This document shows positions 14,311 through 26,800 of a stretch of 64,000 nucleotides of DNA, in pieces. Location of the stretch: NCBI RefSeq assembly GCF_000972845.2, contig NC_040032.1, positions 17,584,871 through 17,648,870 of the forward strand, written 5' to 3'. The notes beneath the pieces are model-generated. The model was not told where the DNA came from and did no database searches. It was given only the letters and a program-made list of their open reading frames with translations. A program made the translations under genes and the position numbers. The DNA is from Larimichthys crocea (taxonomy: Eukaryota; Chordata; Actinopteri; Sciaenidae). Each line of letters opens with the position of its first letter. Position 1 is the stretch's first letter.

Positions 14311-17300
14311 CTGGTGACGGGGACAGAGAGAGGCAGGGTCAGGTTCAGGTCAGGGACAAGCACTGAGTCATTGATCAGTCAAGGAGCAGCACAAGCTGGA
14401 CAAAATGGTCCAAATTTCCCAATGTACTGAAAGTTAAAACTGCTGACGACCAATGTAAGAGTAAAAACTCTGAAAGTAAGGTTGAGATGTGAGAGAATCT
14501 ATTAATCTTAAAGCAGTGGATATCTAAATAAATGGGTGCCATGTGGGATGTCTGCTCCCCATGGCTATGCTCTGCTGCCCTGTGCCCTTCACTTCTCCTT
14601 GGTCTAAATGCAACTGCTTGGGTAATCAACTAGAAATAATGGGGAAATCAGTGCACTGGCCAGAACTCTTAATGGACAAATACCCTGAAACATGAGCATG
14701 CAAATGTGCAAACGCTGGGCTGTGCTGCAATATAAAAGATTTATAACAAGTCCTATCTGCTGCCATCTGCGGGGCCCGTGGAAATGAGCCGCGGGCAAAA
14801 AACGCTCAGTGCATCAGACACTTGGTCTTACAAGGCGTTTACTATTTTATTTTATTTGTACATAAAAAATGGTTTTAATAACACCAAGTGGGGCGGAATC
14901 GGGGCTATGAGTGTCGCTTTAATGTTAGTAATAACACGCAAATGTTGGTCAAACCAGCAGAGCCGCTCTGATATTTCTGCCCCTCTGCTCAATGCAGATT
15001 CCAACGCTGTTCACTGAAGCTGCTCAGCATCTCTAATCAATGTTTAAATAATTCTGATTATATAACTGAGTGGATTTAATGAGGTCTTTTTATGAGAATC
15101 TGTAGGCTGAAATAAAGTTGCTAGAGAGTCCACACTGTATCAATGTATGGCACAAAACACACGCTTAAAAGAGTCCTCCACTGATTTAATGCTGCAGTTT
15201 TTACCCACAATTCAACTCAACCAGCAACAGCTTGAGAATCAAGTGTGGTATGCCAGTAGCAGCTAATGTAACCATGTAGCCTAACCATTGGATGCATTAT
15301 AGAACTAGATACTCGATTCAAAGAAGGCATCGATTTAGTCCAATAAAAGTTTTCTAACTTCCAGGTTTACTTCCTGGTTATATGGCTCCTGAATATACAC
15401 AGCAGTGTTTTACAGCAGAAAATGATTTTTTCGGTTGCAGGGGTGTTTTTCAATGCAATACTGCGAAAACCATAGACAGTATCAAATATGGACGTCCTAT
15501 CTGAGAACTCTGGGCTAATCTGAAAATAGGCAGAGACATGGAGCGTGGGTGGAGGTGAGGCGGGCTAAATGAATGCCTGGGTGCACAAACAAGTCACCTG
15601 TAATGACACCCACTTGTCAGTCAAAGCTGTTTATTATGCATAACTTTAAGCCTTAATATAATTTGAACTGGTGAGATATGAAAATTCAGACTCATTAAAA
15701 TTGTCATGAACAGAGAAATTAGCTATAGAGACCAAAACTGACTGTAAACATGTTTATTTCTGCTGTGAAGTTGGACGTTTTAATATTGGGGCTTATGAAG
15801 GTTGACTCATTCTGGAGCCAGCCTCAAGTGGACGTTTGAGGAACTGAAATTTTTTGGCACTTCCACATTGGCTTCAATTCACACCCACTGAGGTTACAGT
15901 CTGGGCAAAACAGGATGCAAGGCAGAATGCTGATGCTGTATCCAGGTCTTATTATGCATCCATAGATTAGCCTCAATCAGAGTTGAAGAGCAGGCTACAG
16001 AGGTCACGTCTTTCTAACTGCACAGCCCTAAGATTATTTTCATTTTCAATCGTTTAAGTCCCCGTCACACACCAATACACCTACACGAACACTGCCCCCA
16101 GTTCACTTCCATTCGATGCGAGTAAGGAGTGAAAAAAGCTTTAAACGGTGAAGTCGCAAACAGACTTTGATGTGTAAAAAGTGGAGTGATTAGCATTAAT
16201 GAATGCTAATTCACAGGCATATATAGACTATGTACACACCGGATTAGTTGCTTGTATCAAACTGGTAGTCAGATGCAAATATTCACATGAAGCTGCATGA
16301 CTCAGAGGTCTCCTTGTCCTCCTTTGCCCTAGAGTCTGGATCTCTGAAGTTTTTATTGAAATTATTATATTCTAGTTATGTGTTTATCATTACTTTGTCA
16401 TTACTTCACACATGAGGTAACTACTGGTGATTTACATAAAGCCACTTCCTGATACTAAATAGTATGTACAAATGATGAGTTCATCGTTACTTAATTTAAA
16501 GTTCAGGTTTATTTTGTGGCCCCTTAAAACCAACATTTGCAACAAAAGCAGTCAAATGTCATCCAAATTTCAAGCATGCTTCTTGACAATAACAGCCGAT
16601 GACCTATTCCATTTATCGTAATTTTTACATCCTGCATTAGTCATGCGTTACTTCAACATGTGTTTTGTACCCGTATTATAAAGTGGAAGGAAAGAAACAT
16701 TTAGAAAGAACTGAGCTGGAAAGAAAAGACACATTTAAGGCGCCACAACACAATAAAATAATTTCACAGCTGTGTGATTTCTCCATGTGTTAAGCTGGAG
16801 TTGAATGCTGTATGCTTTTATTCTGTTCAGCTTTCCATTAAGACAGCCTTTCAGTCATCTCACATCCTTGATAGTTCGGTTCAGTTATTCATCATTCAGT
16901 CATTTTATTATTACTCTGCACACACATTAGATCTGTTGATGTGTGTTGGAAGGCCGGGGTGACAATACTAAACAAACCCAGGCATTCACAGATATAAAGC
17001 AGCAGATATTTGTTATTACTGGTGAAGGATTCTGCCGTGATCAAGGATAGAAAATCTTCCAGGGGCTGCTGCACCATTGTTTTCTCTCTAAAGGACAATT
17101 AAATTTCACCTTCATTTTAATGACTCAGTGGGCTTTACGTAAACACCTTCATGAGATTTTCACGTTTGGATTGAGGAGCTCTTTTAGTACAACACATATC
17201 CTCCTTTAAATTACAGATCCACTAATTTCTTCTGCGACATAATGTTCAGCTCATGCCATCCAAGAAGAATAGACCGGGCAGCCATTAAATTAACACTTCT

Positions 17301-17853
17301 CCGCTCATCCAATATCATCCAATTCTACTCTCAAAATGGCAGCAATGGTTTGTCAAGGTTAAATAGACAGCCCGCTCTCCTAAAGGACTAATGAAATCAT
17401 ATATTTGGGCTCATGAAGCAGTAAACACTAGTCAATTACAGTAAATTCCTCTGATCGTGGTCAGCAATGAAGACACGCATCATTTACTTTATTACAAAGG
17501 GGAAGTGGAGCTATTTTTTGCACTGTGCATTTCTGTTCAGCATACCAACACAGGCTTTATATGCATGAATAATATCCTCCTAGAAAACTTCACCTCTCTT
17601 TACTTTCTGTCCACTTCCACTGCCTAACAAACACCCACATCTGCCTGTTATTACTGTCATCACTGTTGCTTTCTCCTTGTCCTCCCTCGCCCTTTTTTCT
17701 CTGCTTCTCCTCAGCTCTCGCCACCTTGTCAAACTTAACAGGTAGGTGCAGCAACAGCTCCAGATGCATCAACACTGTCTATTACGCCTTCCCTGAAAGT
17801 CAGGGCTTTGCAACATTGAGGGTCTCGGCTGCAGACAGCTGGGGAATCTTTTT

Positions 17854-17888
<35 letters not shown>

Positions 17889-20800
17889 GAGTCTTTCATA
17901 AAACTCGCTGATGTAGGGATGAACCTGGAGTGTATGTGTGCACAGCAGAGCCAGAGTCTACAAAGTGAATTCTTAAAGCTTTATTGCTGAGGGGAGATAG
18001 AAGCTCGCAGTGAGGAAATTGAACTTTATGCTTATATGGAGGACTCACACTGAGGAGGTGAACATTGTTGGACTGAGTCACTGGTGAGAGCCTTGATGTT
18101 TGGGGGAACTGGATACTGCACTTGGACAAAGTGACGACAATGACTTTTACTTTTTTGTATCGATAACAAATAACTTGTCTACGCGAGGTGCTGCCTGTTG
18201 GGAAGTTATTTTTCTACTGCTGTCTGAGAGAAGTGCCTGCAGGGATACTAGAGGAGAGCAGAGCAGCAGGACTCTGGTTTGTTCTCCCAAAGGGGAGGGA
18301 GAGAGGCAGTGCTAGTCTCAGCCACCTGGGAATACCTGTCCCATACCAGGGTCACACGTTCATGAAGAAAAGATTGCAGAGGACACAGCACAAAGATGCA
18401 GCTGTTACCAACTTATAATGGATTAGGTCAAAGAAACACAGAATACATTCACCAACCATTTCATTATAACATCAGCAGAAGGTGTTTCTATCTGTAACCT
18501 TCCTATACTTTCTTTTATTTGCTTGCCATATGCAAATCCCCCAATCACCCAACACAATGCAACTGAGCCAAGCCACAGCCTTTAAGTCCAATGCAACACA
18601 AAAAAATTACCAAAAATACCACTTGTTATCTGGGTCTGTGTAGACTTAACTTCCTCAGCTATTACTTTCCTACTATAAATATATCACAATGTCAAATTCA
18701 TACCCTGATCATTTTGGTTATGTAATCACAAAGGTGGTGCATTTTCTCATCATGAGAAGCCAAATCACTCATCACAAATGCTTGTGCCTTATTCCTGCCA
18801 AACAAACAACATTTATATATACTGTATTAATAACAACAGATTACACCAAAAGAGGATAGAAAATGTTGAGTCATAGAAACTTAGAAACAAAAAAAGTAAT
18901 CAAGATCTCTTTGCACTTATGTTTTAAAGGAGATTGTCAAATGAGACAGCATTACTAGGCTGGACGTCAACAAATCTTGTAAATGTGCTGACTGACAGAC
19001 ACTCAGCAAATTCAGTGTTTTTTAGTGGAAACAAGCTGGGAGGCTAAACTGTGCCATCTTCTGAATGAGGATTTTGCGCACACAGCAGAGCATCCCTCCT
19101 TTGTTATTCCAGGTAACATTGTTTTCTTTGCTCTGCCAGCCGCTGCTGAGTTTGTCAGCTGGACAGGATGTGCAAGGATGTATTGGGAATATCTCCATGT
19201 CTGACAGCTGAGCGAAGATACATTGAGGTCCAGTGGGGCCAGAATTTCCAAACATTATCACAGCTGTAGTCATTTTACCATCGGAGTTCACACGGTTCAA
19301 GAGCCAATTTCCACCCTCGGTAATTCAATTTCCGCTTTTACAAAGCCACAGAGGAGCTCAAGCTCTCCCAGCATGCAATGAGACACTAAAGAGGTTGGAC
19401 AAACGCATATAATCACTCATTTACTATGCATATATACTGTAATTCTGATGTGTGTGTCTTTGGACTGTGAGAAGCAAACCCATGCCTGCAAAGAGATGTT
19501 TTTGGAACAGTTAAGGTTCATTCAGACAGGATCAGGCACTGTGGCGAATCACCGCAGGGTTGTCTGGCGGTGTGTGGTGCTGAGGGGAGGGGAGGCTGCT
19601 GGGCATGTGTCTATTTGTGCTGAACGTAACACTGTGAAACAATCAGGAAATCAGGCGCTTTAGATGTCGGCACTCCCTCACTCTCATTCACTGTGTATGT
19701 CTCTTAACCAATGCTCGCACTCCCTCTCTCAAACCATCAGACACAAACCAAATTAATCTTCTTTGTGTCACTATTTTGCAGCGTAAATTGCGAGCCAGAC
19801 TCAGATTTAGAAGCTGGGTTCATGAAATAAAGAAAGCCAGAACACAACAGGTAACGTATCAGAGTTTAGTCCATGAATCTAACTGGATAGTCGCAGTTGC
19901 AGAGAAATTTTTGGCTGCTTGTCGAGGTTTACCCAATCTGAGCGTCTGACTGGCAGCCACAGCGTGACGTCGGCTGCATTTTTCCAAAAATTGAATCAAG
20001 AGTCAACTTGCTGTGCTGCAGGTTGCTGTGTTTTCTGTGGACATCCCCAGTCAAATGAATGGAAAAACCTGCACTTTCACTATTTGCTCAGGACATGAAG
20101 GGTGGGCAGTTCCAAGTCCAGCACCTCTCCAGCCACCAGTCCATACTCCATACTGTCCATGCAGGTTTTGAACCGCAACCCCTTGGATTTCCAAACAAAA
20201 TCTCTATGGACTGAGGGTAACTTTCCAATGCAATTATTGTGCACGGGCAATGTCTCAGCAGAAAGACATGAAAAGGTAAAATGTCTCCTTAGTATTAATG
20301 GATAGTTTTGAATAAGTGGATGCATGCCAAATAAAAGATTAAAACACACTGAACATATTTCAAGCCACTAAAGGCCTAAACTCCACTGAAAGAAGTATAT
20401 CTGATAATCAGAAATATTACACTTCATCTCCCTGGTTGATGTCTGTATCCAAAGAATAAAATGTTAGTTAATTAGATTTCTGTTCTGTGCTGACCCTTAA
20501 AATCCTCCTGTGGCTTTCACATGAATCCACTGCAGTGTTTGACCTTTGGAAACGCTGTAATCCAAAAAGATTTTGTTCCATTTCATTTGGACATTTTACT
20601 CCTTCAGCCTTTTTAAGCTAGTTGAGTTATGATGTAGGACAAACCTGACTGCGAATATCAGTAATCCTATTTTCATTTCCATGCTTGAAAATGCATGCAT
20701 ATTTCATAACGTCCTCCAGAGCATAATTCTGCTGTAATGAAATTGATTATAAAATCTTTTTTTTTTCTTTTTAGATTGAATTCATTATGCTACATGAACA

Positions 20801-23800
20801 TGAAAATAAAACTTTAAACTGTGCTATGTGATTTCACTTTAGTGAAGATGAAATAAAATGAAAATGTCATTACTGGGTTGTATTTTTTTTTTTCTTTGAA
20901 TGATAGCAGATTGATTGTTTCATCCATTTATGTACTGTGGGTGAACACAATAAAAGCAAGCCTCCCACCACTTAAGGAGGCCACATAAACACTGGTCATA
21001 GTTATAGGGAGGCTGTTGTGTAATACATTTGCTTTTATAGTGTCTACATATAATTAGCTATTTAGCTATTTAACCCTCCTCATATTTACATCAGCCTTAT
21101 TCAATTACAATCGTAACAGAAGTCATCTTATGACACTTTCCATATTTAACTGTGTTTCCAAAACATTTGTCACACTGTATAAAATATAAATTAAAGCTGA
21201 ATTTGATGATAAAAACAATAAAAATAAAAATAGAACAAAAGCAACTTATCACATGTTGAAAACATTTTGAATTTGATGCCATTGGCACCTTTGTTTCTTT
21301 GCATGGTTGAGTTTTCAACTCTCATTTGTGGATGCAGTGATGAACTGTGTTCAAGTACAGCTGAGGCCGAATGTGATTATTTTTGTCAGCATATTTCATG
21401 GCAACTCATCCACAAATCATTGAGCTACTGAAATGTAAACCAGTAGGAAACATTAATCTCACTATGATTCATCCTCTGGAGACCATGAATGGCTGAGTCA
21501 CCGATTTTGAGCTACAAAATGGTTCTTGGTGGGTGACGTCACGCATGTGATGTTCATTCTTTATACTGTCAGTGATCCACATGCTAACATGGCTAATAAA
21601 AGAAGATCTTCTTCACAGCATCTCATCCGGTTTCATTCTACATGTTAAGACCTGTTCACCACAAACTCACAGAAAACGTTTGTTTCTAGATGCACGCGGT
21701 TTAAAATGATCTCTGTGTTATGACATTTAAGTGTTTCAGATTTGCATCTGCATTGTTGTGCAATTCATCTCAGTTGACCGACCACCGCAAAAGCGGTAGG
21801 GCATATAAAGACCGAAGCCTGAGTAGGTGTTTCTCCTCAGGCGGTGCGTTTGCATGTTGGCTGGAATTTCCCTCTTCTCGACAGATTACAGCTTTGTAAA
21901 AGCACACATGGTTTTCTTGCACTGGGCTACCCCCAGCAGATGTTCATTACATGCACAAAGCAGGGCATCACTGGTTGGATTAGCCCTAATCTGAGAAATA
22001 CAACTGGATTTAGCCCACATGCTAAAACAACATGACAGAAGGAAATCCACTGCAGCGATACAGAGACAGAGCCCATGGCTATTGCAAATCTCAGTATGGA
22101 AGAATACACTTTAATATTTTACTGTAGCTCTCAGTAAAAGCGTTGCTAACACTCCACCTACACATGCTTTACATCTACTGCAAAAAGCATCATCCGAGGA
22201 CCACTATCACGAGAGACAGACTCAATTTTACAAGGTTGTTACACTGCAGAAGACACAGGAACATGGATTCACATAAATAAAAATACATCAAGAAAATGCA
22301 GAAATGTGGAAAATGTGTCACTGTGTGTGCAAAGTAGTTTCAATTAACTGAATACAATATCAAACTTGTTCATTTTAGTCCATAAATTTAATTTATTTCA
22401 TGGTTTAAAATTAAACTAATTGCTGGTGCTCAGTATGAAACACTTGAAGTGATTCTGTGATGCCTTTATATTCTCTCGCAACTTTTCCATGAAAGCAGCT
22501 CCCTTTAAATTATTCACTGACCCGGTGGCATCTTTGGTTTTCTTATTCATTCGTCTGTGTAGTTCACAGCTTGTTGTTCTTGGAGAATCTCAGGTAACAT
22601 TTAGTGAACAACAGCAGAGCTTTTTCAGAGGCAGCCTCGCGTTGAAGGACGTTGTGTAACGCGGCAACAAACTGCTGCAGCGTGGCTTGTAGCTTGTCAG
22701 TAGTGATCACGGTCGCTGCGTTACAGCGCTGACATGTAAGCACATTCTGATGCGCAGGATAAAAGAAATGCTGAACGTCTCCTTCAGTGTTATACATTTT
22801 ACGGCGTTGTGATAAGCCAGAAAAACAAGAACTCTTTCTTACAAGAGCTGAAATACATGTTGCACCTGATAAGCTGATGTTCTCTGTTGTAGTTATCGCC
22901 ATTTATTCTTTAGTATCAGTTCTCCAGTACTTATGCTGCATGATGATCCATAAGCGTGGTCTTGCCCGACAGCAGTACACCTTAAAAGCTCTTGTTAAAC
23001 TGAGGTTCAAATCATGTATTCATGAAAGTATCAGTTAGGAAAACGACACTGCCTCCAAGTAAAATGACTTTTTAGTTAGATTAAATTCTTAAATTAAATA
23101 CAAAGACTTTTTGGAAGCTTTGATGTTTTCATCATGCTTCCCAGTGACAAATCTGAGGATGAGTACTTGTCAACTTGGGGCAGGTCATCCAAACTGACAG
23201 GACTCTGGCTGCGGTAGCAGTAACTCGGATATTTTTATCAGTGCATCGTGATTAAAGGACATGCTTTTGGGTAAGTGTCTTTCTGTTTCAAGGGCTCCCA
23301 AAATGAGAGGATCCATTTAAAGCTTTCAAATAAAACACACACACACACACACACACATACAAAGATTGTCCAAACATCCAAGCAAAGGTGGTGAATGTCA
23401 ATGACAATTGAATTTAGACATGCACAGCGTAGCGTGGAATTTTGATGATGCCAAATAAAAAACATTTGTTGTGTGGAAACTCGTTTATTACTCTGGCCAA
23501 ACAACGTGGATTAAGATAGAAACTATCATGCAGAATGCGCTCCTTCAGGCCAGACATCCTTGTCCGCCACGCTCATGCATCATTCATGACTTGTCAGTTT
23601 AAATGAGTTCTTAGAGTTATGATGCATCCATGGTTGTTATATATTGTTTGGTTACACTCCAGTGTGTTTGTTTTGCTACAGTAACTACAGAAGAAATGAT
23701 GGAAAGCATTGTCAAATTGACATGTACCTTTAGATGTTTAAATATTTATAAAACGCTCTGCACCTCTAATGATCCAACTAGGGAATACTTTTATTTACTT

Positions 23801-26800
23801 TCTTGCAGAGAAGATCAATACATCTGTATTAATATGAAACTACAGTCAGCGGTGTGTTACCTTCATGTGGCAACCTCTGTGGCTGGGAAATGAAGCCATT
23901 GTAGAAGTGTCAAGTTCCTTAAACGGCCACTTGAAGCTGGTTACAGAAGTGAGTCATCTCCATAATGTTAAAAACACCATGTTTCTACAGTAGCCCAGGA
24001 CAGACAAACCAAATTCTGACTCTAGACAGGGCATTTCAAGTGTTTCTCTTTTACATTAGGAAGGCGAGAGTGATGTGAAGAGACTGCAATGTAGTGATAC
24101 CACTATGATGCAACTAAATCGTACTCACTGGACCTTTAAACAAACACAACAGCAACAAACTCTTTGTGCTTATGCTTCAGTTTCAGCATACAGGGTATCA
24201 ATCCTTGTATCTAAAAAGTAATAACTGTAAATTCCAAGAAGAAGAAGAAGAAGAAGAAGAAGAAGAGGAGGAGGAGAAGGAGGAGGAGGAGGAGGAGGAG
24301 ATCTGGCTACACGAACCGGTCTATGCTGCATTAGTGGGACTGTCCATTGCCTACACACTAAAGTGCTCTAACATTAGACTCTGTCTGAGCGGCATCACAC
24401 TGGTTGAGTCATAGCAGAGGGAGGATAGGTAGCTATAATAAACGCTCTAATAAGAAACACTGTCATATTGACATTTTATTCAGTCACACTGATCAAATGA
24501 AAAGTTGAAGTCTGAGCAGATCCATCCTGCTGGACGAGAGAAGTGAAAGAAAAAAAGGCATGATTTGTTTTTTCATGGTTTGTTTTCTCACATGGCAACA
24601 ACAGAGCTGAAATATCTACTGCAAGTAAATATGTGCTTCATACATTTCAATTCCTTTGCAAGCAGTTTAGCCTCATGTAAATCAGTGAGTATAAAAGCTT
24701 TGGATATAAAGAGTGATCTGTTCAAGCTGTCTGCCCTGTCACCAGATCCACCAACACTTGGTTCAATGTCCAGCTCACTGTCTCCACTGCCTCTTCCTGT
24801 CCTGACCTCAGCCTTAATGGATATAACCTTCCCATTTCTGCATTTATGCACACAATCTGTCCCAGCCTCAGGCAAGGTGTCACATCAATACATCCTGCAG
24901 CTTCACTCCAGCCGGTCACAAATTGGTGAGATAATAAACACAACGGCACGGCGAAGTCCTCTTTGTCGGAATCAATCCAATCAAGTTGCAATGACGAGGA
25001 AATTGTTTGTTGCCGTGTATCATTGGCTGTTTGCAGGTTTGGTTTGTTTCTCAATTTTCCGCGGGTGCAAAGTAAGCATCGAACTGAAGATTCAGTGTCT
25101 CTGGCCAGGGGGAAGTTGGACAACAGCCATATATTAGTAAAGAGGGACTGAGACAGAGAAAATGAAAGCTTGGTGAGAATTGATTTTTCCATACTGGAGA
25201 ACAAACTGGAGCCACACACACACACACGACTACTGGACTGTAGCCTTCCACCTATTGATCCACCCTGCCAATAACACAGTCATTTGCCATCAGGGATTTG
25301 TAACAATCATTATATACTGACCCAACTGGAGTATAGAAGGGTCGTCCTGCTTTATTCCATTCAGATCCATACAACAAATGAGCTCTGAGCAAAAAGTAGT
25401 TCCTCTCATTTATATTTAAACTCTTTTATTCACTCATCCGTGTCAAACAACACAGGAAGTTTTGAAGATGATCCCAAAGATGATTTCAAAGCTCAGTCAT
25501 CCTGACACTTGTTAATAAGATCAAAATTAACAATATGAGCTGTGGGAAAGCACAGCAATGACTAACCAGAATAGAAATGTGTCAAATCATAATCATCACA
25601 TTCGCTATATCAACACCAGCCAGGCAAACAGGGCATTATGCAATCCAGACTACTAAAAATAAGAATCAGGGAGTTTGGTGCATTTTCAAGCAGTGTCTTA
25701 GTCACAAGCTGGCCTGGCTGTTCTGCATAATGAGCTGCTCGCTGGTCTTTTTCAACCGGGAAGCATTGAGCTTATCTTGCATCAGCTTATCTCGCAAAAA
25801 TTAATCCTCTTGATTATCTTGTTCTTTTTCTTCTTCTTCTTATGCTTTAGGAAGAAAAACCTCATGCTGCTTTGAAAAACAATGGATCCGGGTTTACTTG
25901 AAGTAGTAAATGTGATTAAACAGACCTTTTTTTTTACATCTAAAGGTCCAGTGTGTCAGATTAAAAGAGCTATATTTACAGAATAATATGCATAAATATG
26001 TTTGATTATTTGATTTTATCTGACAACAAAAAAGGTGGCCTAAAAATGTATGGATATATATTTCCAAAACCTCAAAAAGGCTTAGCAAATCACTGTATTC
26101 TCCTAAATTTGAGAAGAGAATGAGAATGAGCCTTTTACATCTACAGTCCACAGACCATATAAAGATGGACGTCGTATCCATGACGTCACCCACAGGTTTA
26201 TGAAGATGTTGGCACTTGCTACAGTTACTATACAGGTACTGGGTTCACCATGTTGAACTGCCATGTTTCTACAGTAGCCCAGAACAGACAAATTAAAACA
26301 CATTTCGCAGCCACTATAGTTTCTCCTTCATGCTAGGAAGGGAAGAGTAAAATCCTATCTTGCATCTTTTTAGCTCTGCAATCTGCAATGACCTGCTAAA
26401 TAAATAGACCTGACTCAAAACATGTATTTATATGCTATATAACAAAAATCTGTGGCCAAAAGATACATCTCACTGACACATGCTGGGTGAGTAATTCTAA
26501 ATAATGGCTTCCCTTTGACCTGCTGGAAATGGAAAAAACAGGCTCAAGTCTGAGAGTTTATGGACAAGCCAAGCATGTAATATTCATCTCTTCCTTGGTA
26601 ACAACTGCTAAAGTGCCCTTGAGCTAAGCACTAACTCCACAGCGCCTAACTAGGCAACCGACAGTGCAAGGCAGCGCTCGACCTGGGTAGTTTGTGTAAA
26701 ACCTGCATCCTGCTGCACTCACCAACAACTTCATCATCTCAACACCATTTTGCATTTTCATTATAGCCGAAGATGCACGAGGTACAACTGTGTTCAATTT

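Noticed and set aside
19448..19500. Possible fragment of the 31-kb repeat family (TCTTTGGACTGTGAGAAGC)
   Set aside because: Only about 20 bases resemble it. Too short to call.
24565..25225. Long open frames on both strands (190 and 167 codons)
   Set aside because: Overlapping open frames on opposite strands with no similarity to a known family and no conserved motif. Most likely chance in intronic sequence.
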